A stretch of DNA of 8,712 nucleotides from Clostridiales bacterium (GTDB taxonomy: Bacteria; Bacillota; Clostridia; Christensenellales; Borkfalkiaceae): the NCBI GenBank assembly GCA_015069525.1, contig SVIK01000065.1, forward strand, positions 1 through 8,712. The letters are read 5' to 3'. Positions 1 to 5,376 of this stretch are shown piece after piece. The stretch's first letter is position 1, and every line of letters begins with the position of its first letter. The position numbers and the translations under genes were made by a program. The notes under the pieces are model-generated. The model had not been told where the DNA came from. It was given only the letters and a program-made list of their open reading frames with translations, and did no database searches.

Positions 1-2
1 GG

Positions 3-434
3 TTTCCTAAGGCGATTATAGGCTGTGCGAACTATGGAACCGTAACTGGACCGCAAAGTGCTAATGGGATTGTTGGTTACATCTATCTCAAGGAATCCAG
101 AATAAAAGCATGCTTTAATGCTGGTGAAGTTGTTGCGACTGGTGATACGCGAACTGGTTACGCAATTTCTCATACGGGTTTTGACTGGTGTTATTGCACC
201 AACGGATCGACAGAGTATGGTGGCACTTTGCAATACCTTAGCGATAAGGTACATTACATGGACGGTGAAGACTACACTTTTGCTGGTGCCGTTGAAGATA
301 TGAACGCAGCAATCGAACAATACAACGCAACGGCAGCTGTGAAATGTAATTACCGCTACGTTCTCAACACCGACTCCGCAACTTCCGAAGCATATCCTCT
401 TATCCTTCAAGAAGTGACGGACGTACAAGAATAA
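3..434 (+). CDS. C-terminal part of a GLUG-repeat surface-type protein (5' end outside window)
   Basis: Reading frame 3 is open from the window edge to the TAA at 432-434 (143 residues); no start is visible, so the gene begins upstream. Near the N-terminal side the protein shows GCANYGTVTG followed by NGIVGYI, then IKACFNAGEVVATG. This is the NxGxVxG...GIVG spacing of GLUG-type repeats found in secreted or surface proteins and adhesins. The segment after the repeats is rich in Tyr, Cys and Thr, then comes an acidic helix-like stretch (AVEDMNAAIEQYN, roughly residues 97-109). The C-terminus ends in DVQE with no LPXTG motif or terminal hydrophobic anchor, so wall sorting is not indicated here. 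The family call is from the repeat pattern only; the substrate or binding partner cannot be told. The last repeats and tail are visible, not the signal peptide. Confidence 0.7.
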   Translation, partial: FPKAIIGCANYGTVTGPQSANGIVGYIYLKESRIKACFNAGEVVATGDTRTGYAISHTGFDWCYCTNGSTEYGGTLQYLSDKVHYMDGEDYTFAGAVEDMNAAIEQYNATAAVKCNYRYVLNTDSATSEAYPLILQEVTDVQE

Positions 435-498
435 ATCTATGCAACAACAAAAAAAGAGTTTGCGAATTAACGTAGACGCTTTGAACTAACAAAGAACG

Positions 499-520
499 GC
501 GGTGGGCTTCGGCTCACCGC
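499..520 (+). terminator. possible intrinsic terminator after the GLUG protein
   Basis: A 9-bp stem (GCGGTGGGC at 499-507 with GCTCACCGC at 512-520, one G-T wobble) encloses a stable TTCG tetraloop. It lies 65 nt after the stop at 434. The following tract (TCGTTTGACC) is only weakly T-rich, so it may be a weak terminator or a 3' stabilising hairpin. Confidence 0.5.
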
Positions 521-562
521 TCGTTTGACCTTTGCTGTTTTCTTTGAAATTTTATATAATAT

Positions 563-1317
563 ATGACGGGAATTGTCATATTAAACGTGGTAGAATTAAC
601 AACAGGAGAAAATTATATAAGATGGACTAAAAAGGATGGTACGGAAAAGGAAGTAATGTATTATTCTTGCAGTCGAAATAAAATGAAACGTGGTGGCTTT
701 TGTGATTATAGCGCAAACTTAAAGAAAACGGATATCGAGCCACTTGTTGTGGGTGTTCTAAAACAAATTATGAATCATAAAAATTTGTTGAAGGGGTGAA
801 AAATTGTATTGGTATTCACGTGGATGCAGATAAGATTGTGGAAGAAATTAAAAATTATGAAGCAAAACTGAAAGAAGTTCAACTGAATAAAAACCGTCTT
901 GAAACGGAACTTGATACCTTGCCGATGGATGCGAAATATAGGGATAGGAAAATAAAAGATATGACGTCGAGAATTGATTCTATGTACGACGTAATCGCGG
1001 AGATAGAAGAAAAGATTGATGATGCTCGGTATAGAAAACAAGCAATTGAAGAAAAATCATTAACTTTTGAGAATATATACCGAATATTAGTGCATTTTTC
1101 TAAGATTTATGATAAAATAGATGATGAAGATAGGAAAGAGTTGCTTTCGGAGTTAATCAAAGAGATACATATCTATCCCGAAGGGAAAAGCGATTACCCG
1201 TTAAAGTCAATAAAATTCGCCTTTCCTATATTGTTAGACGGAAAAGAAGTAGATGAAATTTTTTTGAACAAGCCGTCGAGTGTCGAGACGCTCGTGTGCC
1301 TTGCACGTAGAGGATAA
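563..1317 (+). pseudogene. remnant of a large serine recombinase (zinc ribbon plus coiled-coil C-terminus)
   Basis: Two overlapping reading frames together match the C-terminal part of TnpX/TndX-type large serine recombinases. The first (563-799) has the second half of the recombinase zinc ribbon, YYSCSRNKMKRGGFC (Cys36 and Cys47), then DIEPLVVGVLKQIM. The second continues with a long charged coiled coil (about 836-1060), a helix starting LTFENIYRIL and the family's usual C-terminal ending SVETLV. In-frame sense resumes in the other frame as KFVEGVKN, so one base is missing in or near the A-run at 779-783. The N-terminal catalytic resolvase domain and the first CxxC knuckle are absent: a stop at 557-559 precedes MTGI, so about 300 residues are lost. 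A GTG at 796 has no separate ribosome site, so the second frame is not a new gene. This is a dead scar of an integrated element. Confidence 0.85.
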
Positions 1318-1340
1318 TTGTTTTTGGAGAAGTAGAGAAG

Positions 1341-2372
1341 ATGTATCAAAGGTTTAGGCCAGGGAAGGTTTGGTACGATAATAACGGGAAACGGATTCAA
1401 GCGCACGGCGGTTGTATTTTGTTTGCGAAAAATAAGTTTTGGTGGTATGGCGAAAATAAAGAGGGTATCACGGGAACGGCAACGGGTGAGAAATGCCCGT
1501 TTTGGCATCACGGCGTAAAGCTGTATTCTTCTACCGATTTATACAATTGGACGGATGAGGGTTTTTGCGTGGTGGAAAGCGGGGAGGAGGGAAATCCTTT
1601 TAACCCGAAAAATATTATGGATAGACCGCATATTCTATTTAACGAGAAGACGGGGAATTACGTGCTGTGGGCAAAGACGGCGCATAAAGGGGATTTTATG
1701 ACCTGCACGTTTTCCGTTTGCGTTGGGAAATCGTTGAAAAATATGCAGTTTTATAAAGAGATATTTCCACGTCCGCATTATGCAGGCGATTTTGATTTGT
1801 TTGTATTCAAGGGCAAAGCGTACGTCGTATTTGAAAATCCGCACTCTGAACTTGTGGTAAGGGAACTGACGGACGATTATACTGATTTGACGGACGTATA
1901 CAGTACGCACTTTCATGCGGACGGTCCGCCCTTTGTACGAGAAGCACCTGCCGTTTTTGAACACAAAGATAGGCTGTATATGCTGACGTCTGGTACGACG
2001 GGGTATTATCCCAACGCTACGGAAATTGCAGATATTACCGACGTTCACGGCGAGTGGAAAAACTTGGGGAACGTTTGTGTGGAAGATAGGAAAAATAATT
2101 CTTTCCATTCGCAGTTTTCCTCGGTGTTTAAGCACCCTTTGAAAAAGGATACGTATATTGCGTTAGGCGATAGGTGGCTGGTGGATTTGCCAGAGGATTT
2201 GCCCGATATGAACGAGATTTTTTATAAGCTTTGCGGGCCGAATCCTCAAAAGATTGACCTTACGCCGTTTAGCGATGAAAATACGAGCGAAGCTACGTAC
2301 GTGTGGCTACCGATTTGTTTTGATGAAAATGACAAGCCGTATATACGTTGGCAAGCGGTTTGGGAAATATGA
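1341..2372 (+). CDS. glycoside hydrolase family 43 (exo-1,3-galactanase-like), cytoplasmic
   Basis: The 343-residue protein is a single five-bladed beta-propeller domain without a signal peptide or carbohydrate-binding module, so it should act on imported oligosaccharides. It carries the signature blocks of GH43 enzymes related to exo-beta-1,3-galactanases (subfamily 24/34 type): RIQAHGG (18-24) and WWYGE (34-38), DRPHILFNEKTGNYVLW (94-110), GDFDLF (149-154), REAPAVF (200-206), SQFSSVF (257-263), GDRW (276-279) and a C-terminal YVWLP...IRWQAVWEI. By analogy with characterised family members, Glu201 would be the general acid and Gln258 sits where the unusual glutamine base is found. Asp94 replaces a Glu normally seen before RPK. 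GGAGA at 1326-1330 lies 10 nt before the ATG. The gene starts 23 nt after the recombinase remnant and has no clear promoter of its own. GH43 fold is near certain; the substrate is inferred. Confidence 0.85.
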   Translation: MYQRFRPGKVWYDNNGKRIQAHGGCILFAKNKFWWYGENKEGITGTATGEKCPFWHHGVKLYSSTDLYNWTDEGFCVVESGEEGNPFNPKNIMDRPHILFNEKTGNYVLWAKTAHKGDFMTCTFSVCVGKSLKNMQFYKEIFPRPHYAGDFDLFVFKGKAYVVFENPHSELVVRELTDDYTDLTDVYSTHFHADGPPFVREAPAVFEHKDRLYMLTSGTTGYYPNATEIADITDVHGEWKNLGNVCVEDRKNNSFHSQFSSVFKHPLKKDTYIALGDRWLVDLPEDLPDMNEIFYKLCGPNPQKIDLTPFSDENTSEATYVWLPICFDENDKPYIRWQAVWEI

Positions 2373-2423
2373 AAATCGGTAAATAACGATTTATTTTGTA
2401 TAAAATGGGGAACAAAGAAAGTA

Positions 2424-3137
2424 ATGAGAGAACCATTGTTAGACAAATTGGATAGAAAAATCGGGCGGTTTGCGTTAAGACATTTGATGACGATTATCGT
2501 TATTGGGACTGCCATTGTTTGGCTGGTTGATTATATCGTTTGGCTTCGTTCGGGCATAAGCATTTCCGACTATATCCGCTTTGATAAGAACGCGATTTTA
2601 AGAGGACAAGTTTGGCGACTTGTCACCTTTATCTTCGATTTTACGGGGGAAAGCCCCTTTACGTTGCTCCTTTCCCTCTATTTTTATTGGTTTGTAGGGA
2701 GCAGTTTGGAAAGGCAATGGGGTTCGTTTAAGTTTGACGTATTCTATTTTTGCGGAGTGCTTGGCACTATCGGTGGGGGATTTATTGCAGAGACGGCGAC
2801 GGTGGATTACCTCAATCTTTCGCTGTTTTTGGCGTTTGCGCTTTTATATCCCAACCATATGGTTTTGTTGTTTTTCTTTATTCCTATTAAGATGAAGTGG
2901 CTTGCGCTAATCGATTTGGTGGGGTTGACGTTGTTATTTGTCTTTAACAGCTTTGCGGGGCGCTTGGCAATTGCGGTGGCACTTATCAATATTACCGTGT
3001 TTTTTATCGGCGGGCTAATTCGAAAATGGATTGCGTATAGACGCAAAAAGAAATGGCAAAAGGGTATCTACGTCGTGGAAGATACGCCCAAAGTGAAGAA
3101 AAGAAAACAAAGAGACGACGACCCGTTTGAATTGTAA
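2424..3137 (+). CDS. rhomboid/derlin-like integral membrane protein, probably not a protease
   Basis: The 237-residue protein has about six hydrophobic segments (roughly 22-42, 66-73 with 79-92, 104-122, 129-153, 159-176 and 180-199) and a highly basic cytoplasmic tail rich in Lys and Arg (200-237). Rhomboid-superfamily marks are GQVWRLVTF (61-69) with the conserved Trp-Arg, LYFYWFVGSSLERQWG (85-100) and a glycine-rich third helix (GTIGGG, 114-119). The catalytic GxSG serine and partner histidine of active rhomboids are not recognisable: the fourth helix reads NLSLFLAFALL. It therefore resembles derlins and other pseudoproteases, which bind membrane clients instead of cutting them. The stop is 11 nt before the next start, so it is probably co-transcribed with the pseudouridine synthase. 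The ribosome site is weak (GGGG at 2407-2410, AAAGAAAG at 2414-2421). Specific function unknown. Confidence 0.75.
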   Translation: MREPLLDKLDRKIGRFALRHLMTIIVIGTAIVWLVDYIVWLRSGISISDYIRFDKNAILRGQVWRLVTFIFDFTGESPFTLLLSLYFYWFVGSSLERQWGSFKFDVFYFCGVLGTIGGGFIAETATVDYLNLSLFLAFALLYPNHMVLLFFFIPIKMKWLALIDLVGLTLLFVFNSFAGRLAIAVALINITVFFIGGLIRKWIAYRRKKKWQKGIYVVEDTPKVKKRKQRDDDPFEL

Positions 3138-3148
3138 GAGAAGAAATT

Positions 3149-4195
3149 ATGGAAAGAAGAAATGCTGAAAAACGGACGGGGCAGGTATCCGTTCAAAAAG
3201 AAAGCGGAAAGAAACAGGGTGGGCAGGTACGCGCTGAAAAAACTACGCGCGCGCCTACTAAGTATGGGGATAATCCGTATACCGCCGTCTATAAAGTGAA
3301 TAGAAGCGATACGTTGATGGAGTTTTTGCTTAGAAAATGCAACACTTCGAGAAATAACGTGAAATCGATGCTTGCAAGACGGCAAGTGCTCGTCAACGGG
3401 AGCGTCGTCACACAGTTCGATTTCCCGCTTGGGAAGGACGATGAAGTGAAGCTCTCGAAAAAGAGCGTGCAGGGGAATATTGCGCCTGCGCCCAAAAAAC
3501 GGGAGATGGAAAGGAAGAGCAAAACGGAGCGTGGGAAGCGGGAACAAACGGTTGTGAGGATAATTTACGAGGACGAGGATTTCGTTGCAATCGATAAGCC
3601 CGTAGGTCTTCTTTCGGTGGAGAGCGATAACGAGACGGAGTGCGCCTTTTCTCACGTGTTTGCATATTTACAGCAAAGCGGAAAGAACGTACGGCCGTAC
3701 ATATTGCACCGCATCGACAAGGAAACGTCGGGGGTGTTGGTGTTTGCTAAAAATCCCAAAATTTATTCCATGCTGAAAATGCATTGGAACGAGAGCGTGA
3801 CGTTGCGGGAATATTACGCCGTTGTGGAAGGGCGCATGGAGAAGAAAGAGGATACGCTCGTTTCCTACCTCAAAGAAAATAAAAACAATTTGATGTATTC
3901 CACGCAGGATATCACGGGACAAAAGGCGATTACTAAATATTCCCTCTTAAAGGAGAACGAACAGTACTCCCTTTTGAAAGTGCAAATAGAAACGGGAAAG
4001 AAGAACCAAATCCGTGTGCATATGAGCTCCTTAAACCACCCCGTAGTGGGGGATGACAAGTACGGCGGGACGAAAAACCCTTTGAAAAGGTTGGGGTTGC
4101 ACGCGTCGAAGCTCGCTTTTATCCACCCCGTAAAAAAGGAAGAGATTTGCATTTCGGCAAGCGTGCCCGCTTCGTTTAGAGCGTTGTTCGTATAA
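3149..4195 (+). CDS. RluA-family pseudouridine synthase with S4 domain
   Basis: The 348-residue enzyme would isomerise uridine to pseudouridine in structured RNA (23S rRNA or tRNA). Residues 1-40 are a basic low-complexity extension, residues about 50-103 form an S4 RNA-binding domain (DTLMEFLLRKC...VKSMLARRQVLVNG), residues 104-132 are a Lys/Arg-rich linker, and the catalytic domain follows. It contains IIYEDEDFVAIDKPVGLLS (138-156) and HRIDKETSG (187-195), where Asp190 is the catalytic aspartate of this superfamily. Downstream are the family blocks ITKYSLL, TGKKNQIRVHMSSLNHPVVGDDKYGG and LHASKLAF. AGAGAAG lies just before the ATG and the gene follows the rhomboid-like gene by 11 nt. The family is certain; which paralogue (RluB/C/D-like or a tRNA enzyme) and which uridine cannot be told. 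The long basic extensions are more than the usual catalytic core needs. Confidence 0.93.
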   Translation: MERRNAEKRTGQVSVQKESGKKQGGQVRAEKTTRAPTKYGDNPYTAVYKVNRSDTLMEFLLRKCNTSRNNVKSMLARRQVLVNGSVVTQFDFPLGKDDEVKLSKKSVQGNIAPAPKKREMERKSKTERGKREQTVVRIIYEDEDFVAIDKPVGLLSVESDNETECAFSHVFAYLQQSGKNVRPYILHRIDKETSGVLVFAKNPKIYSMLKMHWNESVTLREYYAVVEGRMEKKEDTLVSYLKENKNNLMYSTQDITGQKAITKYSLLKENEQYSLLKVQIETGKKNQIRVHMSSLNHPVVGDDKYGGTKNPLKRLGLHASKLAFIHPVKKEEICISASVPASFRALFV

Positions 4196-4208
4196 ACGTT
4201 TAATCGTC

Positions 4209-4484
4209 TTACTCGTGCAAAACGTCAATAGCCATTAAGAACCCGAAACGGAAACCCTCTACGTAATGCAAATCTACCGATTCACAGCTTAAATCGGCGT
4301 TGGCATCAAGAACTTTATCAAACAAAGACAACAATTCATCGTTGTCTTTTATTTTTTTTCTAAACTTGTTGTCGTATCCTTCTGCAATTTCCAACAAGCG
4401 TGCGTATTCTTCGCTACTAAGAATATGGTCGCTGGTGCCACGCTTTCCGTGGTACATTTGTAAAATGGGGGATAATTTTTTCAT
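4209..4484 (-). CDS. DUF6809-type small protein
   Basis: A 91-residue acidic protein of unknown function. It starts MKKLSPILQMYHGKRG, with SSEEYARLLEIAEG (residues about 24-37), a charged central helix, and ends in the GFRFGFLMAIDVL motif (77-89). The pattern of an N-terminal L-x(2)-hYhG turn, an internal SxEYxxL helix and a C-terminal aromatic-glycine GFRxG helix is that of the small DUF6809 proteins found in Clostridia, often near mobile or accessory genes. No signal peptide, membrane helix or metal motif is seen. The start has a clear AAGGAG site (plus-strand 4490-4495) 5 nt away. It is divergent from the XRE repressor, and its promoter is covered by two copies of the shared operator, so it is very likely the main target of that repressor. 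It converges with the pseudouridine synthase gene, 13 nt apart. Confidence 0.8.
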   Translation of the reverse strand: MKKLSPILQMYHGKRGTSDHILSSEEYARLLEIAEGYDNKFRKKIKDNDELLSLFDKVLDANADLSCESVDLHYVEGFRFGFLMAIDVLHE

Positions 4485-4505
4485 AATAACTCCTTTTAAT
4501 TATAT

Positions 4506-4521
4506 TATCTCGTTTGAGATA
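4506..4521. promoter_or_regulatory. operator copy 1 (TATCTC-N4-GAGATA)
   Basis: Perfect inverted repeat TATCTCGTTTGAGATA; the palindrome extends one further base on each side (4505-4522). It overlaps the predicted transcription start of the minus-strand gene, a position that would block transcription. Probable binding site of the adjacent XRE protein (inference). Confidence 0.75.
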
Positions 4522-4526
4522 AAAAT

Positions 4527-4555
4527 ATTATAATATCTCATTTGAGATAAGTCAA
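4527..4555 (-). promoter_or_regulatory. sigma-70/SigA promoter of the DUF6809 gene
   Basis: Read on the minus strand, TTGACT (4555-4550) and TATAAT (4532-4527) are separated by exactly 17 nt. Transcription would begin near 4520, giving a leader of about 36 nt with the AAGGAG site. Operator copy 2 fills the spacer and copy 1 covers the predicted start point. A second TATAAT at 4504-4499 is too close to the ribosome site to be the main -10. Confidence 0.75.
4534..4549. promoter_or_regulatory. operator copy 2 (TATCTC-N4-GAGATA)
   Basis: Perfect inverted repeat TATCTCATTTGAGATA, identical to copy 1 except for one spacer base. It begins 28 bp after copy 1 and occupies positions 4534-4549 of the 17-nt spacer (4533-4549) between the -35 and -10 of the minus-strand promoter. 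Confidence 0.75.
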
Positions 4556-4562
4556 GTATTTT

Positions 4563-4578
4563 TATCTCAATTGTGTTA
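4563..4578. promoter_or_regulatory. operator copy 3, degenerate right half
   Basis: TATCTC at 4563-4568 is intact, and after a 4-nt spacer GTGTTA (4573-4578) matches GAGATA at 4 of 6 positions. It begins 29 bp after copy 2 and overlaps the first bases of the repressor's own -10. This suits weak autorepression filled only at higher repressor level (inference). Confidence 0.6.
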
Positions 4579-4582
4579 TAAT
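4574..4582 (+). promoter_or_regulatory. extended -10 promoter of the XRE repressor gene
   Basis: TG at 4574-4575, one base, then the consensus TATAAT at 4577-4582. No good -35 is seen at 16-19 nt spacing (AAGTAT at 17 nt). The expected start point, about 7 nt after the -10, is at or beside the A of the ATG at 4589, so the transcript probably has no leader. Confidence 0.65.
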
Positions 4583-4588
4583 TTATTT

Positions 4589-4792
4589 ATGGCAAAAGTA
4601 GCGGATAGAATTAAAGAGTTAAGAATAGAAAAAAATTTAACCCAATTGGAGCTTTCAAAAGCAACAGGGGTAAGCCAAAATGCGATTGCACAATGGGAAA
4701 ACGGGAAGAGGACACCTAACATCAATGCAATTATTGTTTTGGCGAAATATTTTGGTGTGACAACGGATTATTTGTTGTGTGTAGTGGATTAA
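4589..4792 (+). CDS. XRE-family helix-turn-helix repressor (67 residues)
   Basis: A single-domain Cro/C1-type DNA-binding protein. VADRIKELRIEKNLTQLELS (residues 4-23) forms helices 1 and 2, GVSQNAIAQWENGKRTP (27-43) is the recognition helix and following turn with the family's typical WENGKRxP, and INAIIVLAKYFGVTTDYLL (45-63) completes the five-helix fold. There is no C-terminal sensing or dimerisation domain. The ATG at 4589 was chosen because the HTH begins immediately after it, whereas an upstream in-frame TTG at 4571 lies inside the -10 and the third operator. No Shine-Dalgarno sequence precedes the ATG. It is divergent from the DUF6809 gene and followed by a strong terminator, so the module is self-contained. 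It most likely binds the TATCTC-N4-GAGATA sites and represses both promoters. Confidence 0.92.
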   Translation: MAKVADRIKELRIEKNLTQLELSKATGVSQNAIAQWENGKRTPNINAIIVLAKYFGVTTDYLLCVVD

Positions 4793-4813
4793 TAGCGTTT
4801 GCAAACGGAAAGG

Positions 4814-4838
4814 AACTGCCCCTAAGGGGCAGTTTTTT
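4814..4838 (+). terminator. intrinsic terminator of the XRE gene
   Basis: A 9-bp GC-rich stem, AACTGCCCC (4814-4822) with GGGGCAGTT (4826-4834) and loop TAA, is followed by a T run (4833-4838) and a second T run at 4842-4849. It ends 22 nt before the next promoter and isolates the repressor module from the aryl-acid operon. Confidence 0.92.
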
Positions 4839-4859
4839 GTATTTTTTTTCGGCAGGTTA

Positions 4860-4889
4860 TTGACTTTGCGCGCGCGTGTGTGATATAAT
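4860..4889 (+). promoter_or_regulatory. promoter of the thioesterase-iorAB-paaK operon
   Basis: TTGACT (4860-4865) and TATAAT (4884-4889) with an 18-nt spacer, plus an extended -10 TG at 4881-4882. It lies directly after the terminator of the previous gene, and the predicted start near 4896 gives a leader of about 31 nt. Nearly the whole spacer (4867-4882) is a strictly alternating pyrimidine-purine tract. No operator-like palindrome is seen beside it. Confidence 0.85.
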
Positions 4890-4908
4890 AAGACAAACGT
4901 TCATTTTT

Positions 4909-4913
4909 AGGAG
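4909..4913 (+). promoter_or_regulatory. ribosome binding site of the thioesterase gene, unusually placed
   Basis: AGGAG ends 13 nt before the ATG at 4927, longer than usual. A second purine stretch (GAGG, 4922-4925) is too close. No other in-frame start lies between the promoter and 4927, so the ATG stands and initiation may be inefficient. Confidence 0.5.
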
Positions 4914-4926
4914 CTGGAAAAGAGGA

Positions 4927-5361
4927 ATGACGGAGTTTATAGACGCATTACATACGTTTTTTAAGGCAGATAAGTACGTGGAAGCCTCGAATATAAAAAT
5001 TGAGGAAGTAAACGAGGAAGAAGCGGTGATTGTCGCCGATATTGACGAAAGACATTTGAACGCGAACGGGTGCGTGCAAGGCGGTATGTTATACACGATT
5101 GCCGATTTCGCTTTTGCCGTACTTGGCAATTATCTCCACCCGTCCACCGTCACGCAGACGGGACAGATTACCTATCTTCGTCCCGCCTTTACAAAGCGGT
5201 TGAAAGCGGTGGCGAAGGAAAAAGAAAGGGCGGGGCATTGTACGGTTTGTGAAACGGTCGTTTACGATGAGAACGATAAGGTGCTTTGCGTGTGCTCGTT
5301 TAACGGCTTTATAAAAGAGATAACGAAACAAGAATTTATTGAAAGAGTAAACAAACGATAA
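4927..5361 (+). CDS. PaaI-type hotdog-fold acyl-CoA thioesterase
   Basis: The 144-residue protein has the single hotdog domain of PaaI thioesterases, which hydrolyse aryl-acetyl-CoA and similar CoA esters in the cytoplasm. The active-site block HLNANGCVQGGMLYTIADFA (43-62) matches the family pattern HxNxxGxxHGGxxxTxxDxA; Asp60 aligns with the catalytic aspartate, while Gln51 takes the place of the usual His before GG. GQITYLRPA (about 78-86) is the following conserved strand. Length is as in E. coli PaaI (about 140). The ATG at 4927 is used because reading further upstream would run into the -10. It is the first gene of the operon, 15 nt before iorA, which suggests it acts on the aryl-acetyl-CoA made by IorAB. 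A housekeeping role removing stalled CoA esters is the alternative. Confidence 0.88.
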   Translation: MTEFIDALHTFFKADKYVEASNIKIEEVNEEEAVIVADIDERHLNANGCVQGGMLYTIADFAFAVLGNYLHPSTVTQTGQITYLRPAFTKRLKAVAKEKERAGHCTVCETVVYDENDKVLCVCSFNGFIKEITKQEFIERVNKR

Positions 5362-5376
5362 AGGAAAGGATAGAAT

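Noticed and set aside
439..489. A 16-codon ATG frame (MQQQKKSLRINVDALN) just after the GLUG gene stop.
   Set aside because: No ribosome site, very short, and lies in the leader to a terminator hairpin; no support beyond being open.
525..560. TTGACC and TATAAT as a promoter for the recombinase remnant.
   Set aside because: The spacing is 24 nt, too long for a sigma-70-type promoter, and the downstream gene is dead.
778..786. Programmed -1 frameshifting at the A-run instead of a mutation.
   Set aside because: The run ATAAAAATTTG is not a classic bacterial slippery heptamer, no downstream stimulatory hairpin is evident, and the N-terminal catalytic domain is missing anyway.
796..1317. The second recombinase frame as an independent 173-residue coiled-coil protein starting at GTG 796.
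   Set aside because: Sense continues upstream in the same frame (KFVEG from 781) and joins the first frame by one missing base; it is the tail of a broken recombinase.
2373..2404. AAATCG/CGATTT hairpin and a TATAAA -10-like box between the GH43 and rhomboid-like genes.
   Set aside because: The stem is only 6 AT-rich pairs and no matching -35 is seen; both could be chance in AT-rich spacer.
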